From Candidatus Nanopelagicales bacterium (GTDB lineage: Bacteria; Actinomycetota; Actinomycetes; S36-B12): 64,000 nucleotides of DNA. Below are positions 51,520-61,090 of this stretch, in pieces. A program made the translations under genes and the position numbers. Below the pieces are notes generated by a model, which was not told the DNA's origin, made no database searches, and was given only the letters and a program-made list of their open reading frames with translations. How positions within the stretch are numbered: position 1 is the first letter of the stretch; the number at the start of each line of letters is the position of its first letter. The stretch lies in contig JAURQC010000010.1 in the NCBI GenBank assembly GCA_030836325.1, forward strand, positions 1 to 64,000. Reading direction: 5' to 3'.

Positions 51520-54201
51520 ATGCCCGATTCCGAACGCTTGCTAGTGCTCGACGGGCACTCCCTGGCCTATCGCGCCTTTTACGCCTTGCCGGCGGAGAAC
51601 TTCAGTACGACCACCGGTCAACCCACCAATGCGGTGTACGGCTTCACCTCAATGCTGGTGAATCTGCTGCGTGACGAGGGACCTACCCACGTAGCGGTGG
51701 CATTCGACGTCTCACGTAAGAGCTTTCGTACCGACAAGTTCCCGGAATACAAAGCCACTCGCTCAAAGTCGCCGGAGGAGTTCAAGGGCCAAGTCGAACT
51801 CATCAAGGAAGTGGTGCGCGCCCTGGGCATCACGCCCCTCGAGAGGGAAGGCTTCGAAGCAGACGACATCATCGCCACGCTCGCCACCCAGGCGGCTGGT
51901 GAGGGCATGTCCGTGGGCATCGTCAGTGGCGACCGGGACACCTTTCAACTCGTAGACGACAAAACGACGGTTCTGTACCCGCGCAAGGGTGTCTCTGACC
52001 TGGCGCGAATGACACCCGAGGCGATTGAAGAGAAGTACGGACTCACCCCCGTTCAGTACCCAGATTTCGCAGCGCTGCGGGGTGACCCCAGCGACAATCT
52101 GCCCGGAATTCCAGGGGTGGGGGAGAAGACCGCGGTCAAGTGGCTAAACGCCTTCGGCAACCTCGCCGGCCTGATCGATCATGCGGACGAAGTCGGTGGG
52201 AAGGTCGGTGCTGCGCTCCGCGATGCAGTTCCTCAGGTACTCGTTAATCGAGAACTGACCGAACTGATCCGGGACGTTCCTCTCGATACGGGCGTCAAGG
52301 CCCTCGCGTGGACGACTTGGTCTCGTGATGAGCTGGGGGAACTGTTCGACGGACTGCAATTCACGGCTCTGCGCTCACGGGTCGATGCCCTCCCGCATGG
52401 CACCGGGGGAGACGTCTCGTCAGCAGTGGGGACTCAGGTCGGTGCGAAGGTGCTACCCGTAGAGGTCCGCGAAGCTGGATCGGTGGCGGAAGTGCTCGCC
52501 GGGATCAATTCCGCGGCTGTGGCCTTTCGTGGATCGTGGGCGGCAGGGCGAGGAGAGATCGACGCCATTGCGGTCTGCGCTAACGACGTGGTCACAGTTG
52601 TACCCGTCCAGACGAAGGCGGACCGCGATGCCCTTCTCGCATGGCTATCAAACGGCTCGATCGCCAAGAAGATCCACGACATCAAGGGACCGAATCTCGC
52701 GGTGCTCACCGACACCGCGGGCAATGACGTGATCGCGGGCGTCTCCATGGACACCGCGCTAGCTTCCTACCTCGATGCCCCCGGCGCGCGCTCATATTCA
52801 CTCGAGGACGTGGCATCGCGGCTCTTGGGTCGGACCTTAGATTCCGACGACGACGCGGACGGCCAACTCGCCCTCGGTGGAGACGAGCAAGAAGAGCTGC
52901 GCGCTTTGGGTGCTCAGGCCCAAGCGGTGTCGGAGATCGCAGATGTCGTGCAAAGGCGCCTTGTGGACGAAGGCATTGAGTCCCTTCTGGGGGACATGGA
53001 GATCCCGCTCGCAGGGCTCCTGGCGCGAATGGAATACGCGGGGATCGCGGTGGACCGCAGCCGACTTCAAGGGCTTTCGGATGAGTTCGGTGCATCGATG
53101 AAGGCTGCGGAAGACCAGGCGCATCGGATCGTCGGTCGCTCGTTCAACCTGGGTTCACCGAAGCAACTCCAAGAGATCTTGTTCGTCGACCGTGGGTTAC
53201 CCAAGACCAAGAAGATCAAAACTGGATACACGACCGACGCCGAGGCACTTCAAAACCTGTACTCGACCACCGAGGATCCGGTTCTCGAACAGTTACTCGC
53301 CTGGCGCGACGTTTCCAAGTTGCGCCAGACGGTCGAGGGTCTGCTTCCACTTGCCGATGACGACGGCCGAATCCATACGACGTTTCGGCAGACCGCTGCC
53401 GCAACCGGCCGGCTGTCGTCTTCAGATCCCAATCTGCAAAACATCCCCATCCGTACCGAGGCGGGGCGGCGGATTCGAAGTTGTTTCGTGGTTGGTGCGG
53501 GATTCGAATCACTTATGACGGCGGACTACAGCCAGATCGAAATGCGCATCATGGCCCATGCGTCTGCTGACGAAGGACTCATCGAGGCGTTCAGTGAAGG
53601 CGAGGATCTGCACAGCTCCGTTGCGGCCAAGGTTTTCGGGGTCAAGGAAGCCGACGTCGATCCCGAGATGCGTCGCCGCATCAAAGCGATGAGTTACGGA
53701 CTGGCCTACGGCCTGTCGGCCTACGGACTCTCCCAGCAGCTGCGTATCTCACCGGCGGAAGCCCAGGGATTGATGGACGAGTACTTCACCCGTTTCGGCG
53801 GGGTTCGCGACTATCTGGGCGGGGTAGTGGACGAGGCCCGCAAGCGCGGGTACACCGAGACGATGTTCGGCCGCCGTCGGTACCTGCCCGATTTGAACCA
53901 CGACAACCGCCAGCGCCGGGAGATGGCCGAGCGCATGGCCCTGAATGCTCCTATCCAAGGGACCGCGGCGGACATCGTGAAGGTCGCCATGTTGGGGGTG
54001 CAGCGGGCGATGCGCGAGCAGGGTCTGGCCTCTCGGACGCTTCTTCAGGTCCACGACGAGCTCGTCTTGGAGGTGGCGCCGGGGGAGGCTGAGCAACTCG
54101 AGGGCCTGGTTCGCAGCGAGATGGGCAACGCCGCCAACCTGCGCGTTCCACTCGACGTTTCGGTGGGTCTTGGAACCGATTGGCAGTCAGCCGGGCACTA
54201 G
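51520..54201 (+). CDS. polA: DNA polymerase I
   Basis: Gap filling and Okazaki fragment processing. The 893-residue protein has the 5' nuclease domain (about 1-300; GHSLAYRAFYAL, FEADDIIATLA, GVGEKTAVKWL), a middle 3'-5' exonuclease-like domain in which the DxE catalytic motif is not recognisable, as in other actinobacterial PolA, and the polymerase domain with DYSQIEMRIMAHAS (motif A), RRRIKAMSYGLAYGLSAYG (motif B) and QVHDELVLEV (motif C). Start set by the leaderless promoter. Confidence 0.97.
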   Translation: MPDSERLLVLDGHSLAYRAFYALPAENFSTTTGQPTNAVYGFTSMLVNLLRDEGPTHVAVAFDVSRKSFRTDKFPEYKATRSKSPEEFKGQVELIKEVVRALGITPLEREGFEADDIIATLATQAAGEGMSVGIVSGDRDTFQLVDDKTTVLYPRKGVSDLARMTPEAIEEKYGLTPVQYPDFAALRGDPSDNLPGIPGVGEKTAVKWLNAFGNLAGLIDHADEVGGKVGAALRDAVPQVLVNRELTELIRDVPLDTGVKALAWTTWSRDELGELFDGLQFTALRSRVDALPHGTGGDVSSAVGTQVGAKVLPVEVREAGSVAEVLAGINSAAVAFRGSWAAGRGEIDAIAVCANDVVTVVPVQTKADRDALLAWLSNGSIAKKIHDIKGPNLAVLTDTAGNDVIAGVSMDTALASYLDAPGARSYSLEDVASRLLGRTLDSDDDADGQLALGGDEQEELRALGAQAQAVSEIADVVQRRLVDEGIESLLGDMEIPLAGLLARMEYAGIAVDRSRLQGLSDEFGASMKAAEDQAHRIVGRSFNLGSPKQLQEILFVDRGLPKTKKIKTGYTTDAEALQNLYSTTEDPVLEQLLAWRDVSKLRQTVEGLLPLADDDGRIHTTFRQTAAATGRLSSSDPNLQNIPIRTEAGRRIRSCFVVGAGFESLMTADYSQIEMRIMAHASADEGLIEAFSEGEDLHSSVAAKVFGVKEADVDPEMRRRIKAMSYGLAYGLSAYGLSQQLRISPAEAQGLMDEYFTRFGGVRDYLGGVVDEARKRGYTETMFGRRRYLPDLNHDNRQRREMAERMALNAPIQGTAADIVKVAMLGVQRAMREQGLASRTLLQVHDELVLEVAPGEAEQLEGLVRSEMGNAANLRVPLDVSVGLGTDWQSAGH

Positions 54202-54318
54202 TTCGAAGTGGTTCGCCGGCAACTGCCACCCGCGGGCGGCGGGGATCGACGCCTGCCGTAACCTTGGGGGGCCCAGCGACCGCTGGATACGCCTACTCAG
54301 TATCGGATTTCCCCCTAC

Positions 54319-55785
54319 ATGACTGTTCCTACGACCACCACGACCACATCGACTCCCGCCCAGGTTGCCGTAAACGACATCGGCTCGGCGGAAGATTTCC
54401 TCGCAGCAATCGATGCGACCATCAAGTACTTCAACGACGGAGACATCGTTGAAGGCACCATCGTCAAGGTTGACCGCGACGAAGTCCTGCTGGACATCGG
54501 CTACAAGACCGAGGGTGTCATTCCCTCCCGCGAACTTTCCATCAAGCACGATGTCGATCCCAGTGAGGTCGTCGGTGTCGGTGACTCCGTTGAGGCCCTG
54601 GTTCTCCAGAAGGAGGACAAGGAAGGTCGTCTGATCCTGTCCAAGAAGCGCGCCCAGTACGAGCGCGCTTGGGGCACGATCGAGAAGGTCAAGGACGAGG
54701 ACGGTGTCGTCGAGGGCCAGGTCATCGAGGTTGTCAAGGGCGGTCTCATTCTGGACATCGGTCTCCGGGGCTTCCTTCCGGCGTCTCTCGTGGAAATGCG
54801 TCGCGTGCGTGATCTCCAGCCGTACGTCGGCAAGACCCTTGAGGCCAAGATCATCGAGCTCGATAAGAACCGCAACAACGTGGTTCTATCGCGCCGTGCG
54901 TGGCTTGAGCAGACACAGTCCGAAGTCCGTCAGACATTTCTCACTCAGTTGCAGAAGGGTCAGATCCGCTCTGGCGTCGTCTCCAGCATCGTCAACTTCG
55001 GTGCGTTCGTTGACCTTGGCGGCGTCGATGGTCTGGTACACGTCTCGGAACTGTCCTGGAAGCACATCGATCACCCGTCCGAGGTCGTCGAGGTTGGCCA
55101 GGAAGTCACCGTCGAGGTGCTCGACGTCGATATGGATCGCGAACGTGTGTCCTTGTCGCTCAAGGCGACGCAGGAGGATCCGTGGCAGCACTTCGCTCGC
55201 ACCCACCAGCTCAACCAGGTAGTGCCCGGCAAGGTCACAAAGCTTGTCCCGTTCGGTGCGTTCGTTCGCGTCGACGAGGGAATCGAAGGCTTGGTCCACA
55301 TCTCCGAGCTGGCCGAGCGTCACATCGAACTGCCTGAGCAGATCGTGCAGGTCGGTGACGAGTTGTTCGTCAAGCTCATCGACATCGACCTTGAGCGTCG
55401 ACGCATCTCGCTATCGCTGAAGCAGGCCAATGATTCTGGTGACACCCAGGGCTCGGAGGAGTTCGACCCGTACCTGTACGGCATGGCTCCAGCATTCGAC
55501 GAGGCCGGAAAGTACATCGGCCCCGACGGCTTCGATCCCGAGACCGGCGAATGGAAGGCCGGCTTCGAGGACCAGCGAGCAGCCTGGGAGCAGGAGTACG
55601 CCGACGCGCACACCCGCTGGGAGGCGCACCGTAAGCAGATGACCGAGGCTCAAGAGGCAGATCAGGCAGCGGCTGTAGAGACCGGAGATGCCACCAGCTA
55701 CTCCTCCGACAGCGGAGACTCCGAAGGCTCGCTGGCGTCGGATGAGGCACTGCAGGCACTCCGCGACAAGCTCACCGGCGAGTAG
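54319..55785 (+). CDS. rpsA: 30S ribosomal protein S1
   Basis: Brings mRNA to the 30S subunit. The 488-residue protein has four S1 RNA-binding domains (about 33-105, 120-190, 205-277 and 292-362, the last two with the repeated FGAFV-DLGGVDGLVHVSELSW pattern), then an acidic, low-complexity C-terminal tail of about 115 residues. Four domains with a tail is the actinobacterial form. The ATG has no clear ribosome site upstream. Confidence 0.95.
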   Translation: MTVPTTTTTTSTPAQVAVNDIGSAEDFLAAIDATIKYFNDGDIVEGTIVKVDRDEVLLDIGYKTEGVIPSRELSIKHDVDPSEVVGVGDSVEALVLQKEDKEGRLILSKKRAQYERAWGTIEKVKDEDGVVEGQVIEVVKGGLILDIGLRGFLPASLVEMRRVRDLQPYVGKTLEAKIIELDKNRNNVVLSRRAWLEQTQSEVRQTFLTQLQKGQIRSGVVSSIVNFGAFVDLGGVDGLVHVSELSWKHIDHPSEVVEVGQEVTVEVLDVDMDRERVSLSLKATQEDPWQHFARTHQLNQVVPGKVTKLVPFGAFVRVDEGIEGLVHISELAERHIELPEQIVQVGDELFVKLIDIDLERRRISLSLKQANDSGDTQGSEEFDPYLYGMAPAFDEAGKYIGPDGFDPETGEWKAGFEDQRAAWEQEYADAHTRWEAHRKQMTEAQEADQAAAVETGDATSYSSDSGDSEGSLASDEALQALRDKLTGE

Positions 55786-55800
55786 CAAGAGCCGACCACG

Positions 55801-56385
55801 GTGCGCGTCGGGCTGACGGGTGGCATCGGTTCAGGCAAATCCACTGTTGCGACGATGCTGGCCCTCAAGGGGGCCAGCATCGTCGACGCTGATGACATTG
55901 CCCGTCGCGTAGTAGAGCCGGGCAGTCCGGTGCTGGCGCGCCTGGCGGAAGAGTTCGGTGCAGACATCGTCCGAGATGACGGTTCACTGGATCGCGCGCT
56001 CTTGGCATCGCGGGCATTCGTAGACGAACGCTCCACGCGCCATCTGAACGAGATCACCCATCCGCCTATCCGCGAACTAGCTGAGGCGGAGATTTCCTCA
56101 GCAGAGGATGTCTCGCCGGTGGTTGTCTACGAGATGCCCTTGCTGGTGGAGACAGGTCAGGTATCTCTCGTCGATGCAGTGGTGGTCGTGGACGTTCCAG
56201 AGTGGGTGCAGGTCGAACGTGCTCTCGCGCGGGGCATGTCCGAAGACGATGTGCGTCAGCGCATGGAGCGTCAGGCCTCGCGCGCCGAGCGTCTCGCGGC
56301 AGCCGATGCAGTAGTTGACAACACCGGGAACGTGAGCCACACGCAATCGCAAGTGGACTCGCTGTGGAATGAGTGGACGTCATGA
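55801..56385 (+). CDS. coaE: Dephospho-CoA kinase
   Basis: Last step of coenzyme A synthesis. The 194-residue P-loop kinase has [10 protein letters not shown] near 6-15, [10 protein letters not shown] near 30-39 and the lid [17 protein letters not shown] near 139-155. It lacks the C-terminal UPF0157 domain that is fused to CoaE in Mycobacterium. Fifteen bases after rpsA; overlaps uvrB by 4 bp. Confidence 0.93.
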   Translation: MRVGLTGGIGSGKSTVATMLALKGASIVDADDIARRVVEPGSPVLARLAEEFGADIVRDDGSLDRALLASRAFVDERSTRHLNEITHPPIRELAEAEISSAEDVSPVVVYEMPLLVETGQVSLVDAVVVVDVPEWVQVERALARGMSEDDVRQRMERQASRAERLAAADAVVDNTGNVSHTQSQVDSLWNEWTS

Positions 56386-58454
56386 CCCGACCCGTGACAG
56401 ATCTTCAACGCACCGTTGCCCCATTTGAAGTCGTCTCGGATTACGTGCCAGCTGGTGATCAGCCCCAGGCCATCGAGGAAATTGCCCGCCGCATCGAAGC
56501 GGGGGAGGGCAATGTCGTCCTTCTGGGTGCAACCGGCACCGGCAAGTCCGCAACGACAGCGTGGCTGGTGGAGCGCCTACAGCGGCCGACGTTGGTGATG
56601 GCACCCAACAAAACCTTGGCAGCGCAATTGGCCACGGAGTTTCGGGAACTGCTGCCCAACAACGCCGTCGAGTACTTCGTGTCCTACTACGACTACTACC
56701 AACCCGAGGCCTACGTCCCGCAAACCGATACGTATATCGAGAAGGACTCCTCCATCAATGACGAGGTTGAGCGATTGCGTCACTCGGCCACAAATTCGCT
56801 GTTGACCCGTCGTGACGTGCTTGTTGTGGCGTCGGTGTCGGCCATCTACGGTCTGGGTACCCCGCAGGAGTACGTCGACCGAATGGTTCGTCTGCGGGTG
56901 GGCGAGGAGATCGAACGCGACTCACTGTTGCGGAACTTTGTCGATATCCAATACACGCGCAATGACATCGCGTTTGAACGTGGAACCTTTCGAGTACGGG
57001 GGGACACGGTGGAAGTGTTCCCGATGTACGAGGAGCACCCGGTTCGCATCGAGATGTTCGGTGACGAAATCGAGCGGCTCATGACACTCCACCCGATCAC
57101 CGGTGAAATCCTCACTGAAGATCAAGAGATCTACGTATTTCCCGCCACCCACTACGTAGCAGGTCCTGAGCGAATGGAGCGAGCGATACAGGGGATCGAG
57201 ACCGAACTCCAGGAACGTCTTGCCGAACTGGACAACCAGGGAAAGCAACTCGAGGCGCAGCGACTTCGAATGAGGACCAGCTACGACATTGAGATGATGC
57301 GTCAGGTCGGAACCTGTTCAGGCATAGAAAATTACTCACGACACATTGATGGGCGTCCACCTGGTTCGGCACCCAACTGCCTGTTGGATTACTTCCCCGA
57401 CGACTTTCTGTTGGTAATCGACGAATCGCACGTGACGGTGCCGCAGATTGGTGCGATGTACGAAGGCGACACTTCCCGCAAACGCACACTCGTCGAGCAC
57501 GGGTTCCGCTTGCCTTCGGCCATGGACAATCGCCCACTAACGTGGGCTGAATTCGTTGAGCGCATCGGACAGACGGTGTATCTGTCGGCAACTCCGGGGC
57601 CGTACGAACTGGGCAAGGTGGAGGGGGACGTCGTTGAGCAGGTCATCCGTCCCACCGGACTGGTCGATCCAGAAATCGTCGTCAAGCCGACGGAAGGTCA
57701 GATCGACGACCTAATGCACGAAGTTAGAACTCGCGCTGAACGCGGTGAGCGGTCGCTTGTCACCACACTGACCAAGCGAATGGCCGAAGACCTCACTGAC
57801 TACCTCGGAGAGCACGGTATCCGCGTGCAGTATCTGCACTCGGAGGTGGACACGCTCCGCCGAGTGGAGCTGCTCCGCGAACTGCGCGCCGGAGTTTTCG
57901 ATGTTCTGGTTGGAATCAACCTGCTTCGTGAAGGCCTTGATCTTCCGGAAGTTTCACTCGTTGCAATCCTGGATGCCGACAAGGAAGGATTCCTGCGCTC
58001 CGAGACATCGTTGATTCAGACAATTGGGCGCGCGGCACGAAACGTCTCGGGCCAGGTGCACATGTACGCAGACTCCATAACCGCCTCGATGGAGCATGCG
58101 ATCGATGAAACAAACCGTCGTCGAGCTAAGCAGGTTGCTTTCAACACCGAGCACGGCATCGACCCTCAGCCCCTGCGTAAGCGGATAGCCGACATCACCG
58201 ATCTGCTGGTGCGTGAGGAAGAGGACACCCGGGAGTTAATTGGATCCACCGGGGCCTCAGGAACCGCAACGCCTGTACCGACCCGGCGTACTGCGTCGAT
58301 GGCCGAGGGCGAATTAGCGCAGTTGATTGAGCAGTTGACCAACCAGATGCACCAGGCAGCTGCCGATCTGCAATTCGAGCTCGCGGCCCGACTACGAGAC
58401 GAAGTAGCCGAACTCAAGAGTGAACTGCGCTCCATGCGCGAAGCCATGGGCTGA
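56382..58454 (+). CDS. uvrB: Excinuclease ABC subunit B
   Basis: DNA-damage verification helicase of nucleotide excision repair. The 690-residue protein has Walker A GATGTGKS near 54-61, the beta-hairpin [20 protein letters not shown] near 105-124, the helicase motif QTIGRAARN near 547-555 and a C-terminal UVR domain ([17 protein letters not shown]) near 665 that binds UvrC. ATG 56382 is chosen for the ATGA overlap with coaE; a GTG three codons earlier is possible. Confidence 0.97.
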   Translation: MTRPVTDLQRTVAPFEVVSDYVPAGDQPQAIEEIARRIEAGEGNVVLLGATGTGKSATTAWLVERLQRPTLVMAPNKTLAAQLATEFRELLPNNAVEYFVSYYDYYQPEAYVPQTDTYIEKDSSINDEVERLRHSATNSLLTRRDVLVVASVSAIYGLGTPQEYVDRMVRLRVGEEIERDSLLRNFVDIQYTRNDIAFERGTFRVRGDTVEVFPMYEEHPVRIEMFGDEIERLMTLHPITGEILTEDQEIYVFPATHYVAGPERMERAIQGIETELQERLAELDNQGKQLEAQRLRMRTSYDIEMMRQVGTCSGIENYSRHIDGRPPGSAPNCLLDYFPDDFLLVIDESHVTVPQIGAMYEGDTSRKRTLVEHGFRLPSAMDNRPLTWAEFVERIGQTVYLSATPGPYELGKVEGDVVEQVIRPTGLVDPEIVVKPTEGQIDDLMHEVRTRAERGERSLVTTLTKRMAEDLTDYLGEHGIRVQYLHSEVDTLRRVELLRELRAGVFDVLVGINLLREGLDLPEVSLVAILDADKEGFLRSETSLIQTIGRAARNVSGQVHMYADSITASMEHAIDETNRRRAKQVAFNTEHGIDPQPLRKRIADITDLLVREEEDTRELIGSTGASGTATPVPTRRTASMAEGELAQLIEQLTNQMHQAAADLQFELAARLRDEVAELKSELRSMREAMG

Positions 58455-58473
58455 TTGCTCTTCCGCTACCGCC

Positions 58474-58479
58474 TAGGCT
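58474..58479 (+). promoter_or_regulatory. Leaderless promoter of the terC gene
   Basis: TAGGCT followed by 6 nt and GTG 58486; no ribosome site in between. Confidence 0.55.
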
Positions 58480-58485
58480 CAGCGG

Positions 58486-59481
58486 GTGGACACCTCGTTG
58501 ACCGTATGGGCCGTAACCATCGGCGTCATCCTCTTGCTGATCGTCGTCGACTTTTTCACGGTGAGTCGCAAGCCCCACGACGTGATGTTCAAAGAGGCCA
58601 TCTTCTGGAGCATCTTCTACATCAGCGTCGCAATCGCCTTCGGGGCCGTTATCTGGTGGTGGGCCGGTGCGGACTTTGGCACGCAGTACTACACCGCCTA
58701 CTTGGTCGAGAAGTCGCTCAGTGTGGACAACATCTTTGTGTTCGTAATCATTCTCACTCAGTTTCGAACGCCATCAGTGCTGCACCAGCGTGTGCTTTTA
58801 TTCGGAGTCCTTCTCGCGCTTATCTTCCGTGCCATCTTCATCGCAATCGGAGCAGCGGCGATCTCCTTGTTTGCTTTCACTTTTGTACTGTTCGGTGCGC
58901 TGCTGCTGTGGACCGGAGTTCAACTTATGCGGCATCGCAACGAGGATCCCGATCCGATGGACAACTTCATCATCCGCAATATTCGAAAGCGAGTGAAGTT
59001 TTCCGACGACTACGACGGTACCAAGCTCTTTACCAGGGTCAACGGCGCCAAAATGGCAACGCCATTGTTGTTGGTGATGGTTGCGATCGGTGGCACGGAC
59101 CTGCTCTTCGCACTCGATTCGATCCCTGCAACCTTCGGTGTCACCCAGGAGCCGTTCCTGGTGTTCGCCGCAAATGCCTTCGCTTTATTGGGACTTCGGG
59201 CTCTGTACTTCTTGGTGAAGGGGCTACTGGACAAACTCGTCTATCTTTCAGCGGGATTGGCCGTTATTCTTATCTTCATCGGGTTCAAGTTGATCCTCAC
59301 GTACTTCCACGAGGTCTTCCCAGACACCGTGCCAAAGATCGACACCATTTGGTCGCTTGTGATCATCGCCCTTGTGTTGGTTGTCGTGACGATTGCGTCG
59401 TGGATTAAGACCCGGAAGGATCCTGATGCGATCGCTCATGCCGGTCGACTGACCGATCCGCGGGAGGACGAGGAGCAGTAG
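58486..59481 (+). CDS. TerC-family integral membrane protein
   Basis: The 331-residue protein has about eight or nine membrane helices and the TerC hallmarks EKSLSVDNIFVFVIILT near 75-91 and GGTDLLFALDSIPATFGVT near 201-219, whose acidic residues are thought to handle metal. TerC/Alx proteins are linked to manganese export and to metalation of secreted enzymes; the ter name comes from tellurite resistance. Its last 77 nt overlap the end of the channel gene on the other strand. Confidence 0.9.
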   Translation: MDTSLTVWAVTIGVILLLIVVDFFTVSRKPHDVMFKEAIFWSIFYISVAIAFGAVIWWWAGADFGTQYYTAYLVEKSLSVDNIFVFVIILTQFRTPSVLHQRVLLFGVLLALIFRAIFIAIGAAAISLFAFTFVLFGALLLWTGVQLMRHRNEDPDPMDNFIIRNIRKRVKFSDDYDGTKLFTRVNGAKMATPLLLVMVAIGGTDLLFALDSIPATFGVTQEPFLVFAANAFALLGLRALYFLVKGLLDKLVYLSAGLAVILIFIGFKLILTYFHEVFPDTVPKIDTIWSLVIIALVLVVVTIASWIKTRKDPDAIAHAGRLTDPREDEEQ

Positions 59482-60340
59482 GCGGCGGGTCGGCGTGGAA
59501 GCCGGCCTGGGCCAGTGCCTGACGAAGCGCGGCGATCTCGGCCTTCAGTTCGATGATGTCTTCTTTGACCTCGCTTTGCCCCTGCTCTTGTTTGCCGCTC
59601 AAGCGCGTCACGACCGCTGATGCCACCGATGCACCGACCAGGCCGAGAAGAGAAATGCCGACAATCATCACGCCGACGGCGATGATGCGCCCGTTTGCGG
59701 TGACGGGTACGTAATCGCCGTATCCGACCGTGGCCATCGTGACGAGAGACCACCACACGGCGTCACCGAATGTCTCGATGCTGGCGTTCTTTGCGCCGCG
59801 CTCGGCGTTGAGAACGGCAAGCGCACTGATGTAGGTCAAGAACACGACGGCGATGACTACGGCTGTGGCGGTGCGTCCGAATCGCAATCGGCTTCCTCGA
59901 CTGATGAGCCACTGTCCGGCCGTCAACACCCGGAGCACCCGCAGCACCCGGAAGGCTGGAACGGCCACCGCCAGGACGTCGATCGGGTGATGAACGAGGT
60001 AGGCGAAGTGCTTCGGCGCCAGGATCGTTCGAATGGTTAAATCGACGATGAAAATGACCCAAATCACGTCCATCGCGGTGTTGAGGGTGGACATCTGAAC
60101 ACTCGTGAGATCGAGGTCGAGGACGTAGAAGGAGTACAGGACCAGGTAAACGAGCGCCAGGATGACCATGACCAGGGCGGTCTTGGATTCGTATTTCACC
60201 AAGCGGGCCTCGGCGCGGACCTGGCGCGGGTCGTCCGGATTGGCCTTGTGGACGGTGAGCCGGTCCCAGAACCTGTCCGCCCGGGATTCGGACTCCGTGG
60301 GAGTAGTCCCGGCCTTGGGTAGTGACGCAGGCGTAGACAC
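59405..60340 (-). CDS. Voltage-gated-type potassium channel
   Basis: The 311-residue protein has six membrane segments: S1-S3 in about 52-130, an S4-like helix with regularly spaced arginines (FRVLRVLRVLTAG near 128-140), and the S5-pore-S6 unit with selectivity filter TVGYGDY near 206-212. A C-terminal coiled coil (about 250-285, KEDIIELKAEIAALRQAL) would hold the tetramer together, followed by a proline-rich tail encoded opposite the end of terC. GTG 60340 is chosen for the leaderless promoter. Confidence 0.88.
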   Translation of the reverse strand: MSTPASLPKAGTTPTESESRADRFWDRLTVHKANPDDPRQVRAEARLVKYESKTALVMVILALVYLVLYSFYVLDLDLTSVQMSTLNTAMDVIWVIFIVDLTIRTILAPKHFAYLVHHPIDVLAVAVPAFRVLRVLRVLTAGQWLISRGSRLRFGRTATAVVIAVVFLTYISALAVLNAERGAKNASIETFGDAVWWSLVTMATVGYGDYVPVTANGRIIAVGVMIVGISLLGLVGASVASAVVTRLSGKQEQGQSEVKEDIIELKAEIAALRQALAQAGFHADPPPTAPRPPADRSVDRHERSHQDPSGS

Positions 60341-60346
60341 GCCGAC

Positions 60347-60378
60347 ACCTTATGAGGCGAGTTGGTGTCCTACCAACT
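60347..60378 (-). promoter_or_regulatory. Channel promoter with adjacent 7-bp palindrome
   Basis: On the minus strand TAAGGT (complement of 60347-60352) is 6 nt from GTG 60340. Just upstream, AGTTGGT-GTCCT-ACCAACT (60360-60378) is a perfect inverted repeat covering about -20 to -38, the place of the -35 box, which suggests an operator. It also follows the stop of the upstream MBL gene by two bases but has no T run, so a terminator role is less likely. Confidence 0.5.
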
Positions 60379-60380
60379 AG

Positions 60381-61031
60381 CTACCAGCCTCGTGCGCGCC
60401 ATTCGTCGAGCTGCGGGCGTTCGTTACCGAGGATGGTGTCGTTGCCGTGGCCGGGATAAATCCAGGTTTCGTCATCGAAGCGATCGAAGATCTTGCTGGT
60501 GACGCCCCCGTGCAAAGCGTCGAAGTCCTCGGGAGACCACGTTCGCCCAACTCCGCCTGGAAAGAGGCAGTCGCCAGTGAAGACGTGGTTGTGACCCGTG
60601 GGGTCGTCGTAGGTGAGTACGAGTGATCCAGGAGTGTGTCCTTCGAGGTGGATAGTTCCGAGCGCCACGTTACCCACGACGATTTCATCGCCCTCGTTCA
60701 CGCGGTGCGTGATCGGAACATCGATGGCATCGGCATCGGCGTCGTGGGCGAAGACGGGGGCTCCGGTAGCAGCGACTACGTCGGCTAGGGCGCCCCAATG
60801 GTCCTTATGGCGATGGGTGGTGACGACCCCCACCACGCCATCGGGACCGATGAGATCCAGTATTCGGTCGACTTCCGCGGCTGCATCGATCAGTAGCTGA
60901 GCCCCGGTGGCCGTGCAGCGAACGAGGTATGTGTTGTTGTCCATGGGGCCGACGGCGAGCTTGCTGATGGTCACGTTCGACAGTTCGCGAACGTCAGCCG
61001 CACCGCCTACGCTGACGTGTCCGGAGTACAT
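60381..61031 (-). CDS. Metallo-beta-lactamase-fold hydrolase
   Basis: The 216-residue protein has a zinc motif THRHKDH near 76-82, [10 protein letters not shown] near 134, FTGDCLF with the bridging aspartate near 154 and YPGHG near 194. Substrate unknown; glyoxalase II-like proteins are the closest group. Start 61031 is chosen over the ATG four codons upstream at 61043 because the -10 box overlaps that earlier ATG. It is divergent from uvrA, the same neighbourhood as mycobacterial Rv1637c-uvrA. Confidence 0.86.
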   Translation of the reverse strand: MYSGHVSVGGAADVRELSNVTISKLAVGPMDNNTYLVRCTATGAQLLIDAAAEVDRILDLIGPDGVVGVVTTHRHKDHWGALADVVAATGAPVFAHDADADAIDVPITHRVNEGDEIVVGNVALGTIHLEGHTPGSLVLTYDDPTGHNHVFTGDCLFPGGVGRTWSPEDFDALHGGVTSKIFDRFDDETWIYPGHGNDTILGNERPQLDEWRARGW

Positions 61032-61038
61032 ATCCGGC

Positions 61039-61044
61039 ACCATA
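61039..61044 (-). promoter_or_regulatory. Leaderless promoter that fixes the MBL start
   Basis: Minus-strand TATGGT (complement of 61039-61044) lies 7 nt before ATG 61031. It overlaps the ATG at 61041-61043, which therefore could not be part of the RNA. Confidence 0.5.
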
Positions 61045-61090
61045 GCGAGGCATCAGTGGGCATCCACCAGGCGCCGGGAGAGGGGCAGTA

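Noticed and set aside
60360..60378. Rho-independent terminator of the MBL gene
   Set aside because: The stem is perfect but no T run follows on the minus strand; position relative to the channel promoter fits an operator better.
60973..60994. LexA/SOS box before uvrA (ACGTTCG...CGAACGT with inner GTTCGCGAAC)
   Set aside because: The half-sites are in the opposite order to the actinobacterial TCGAAC-N4-GTTCGA box, and the site is inside the MBL coding region about 100 bp from uvrA. No good SOS box was seen at uvrA, uvrB, ruvC or polA.
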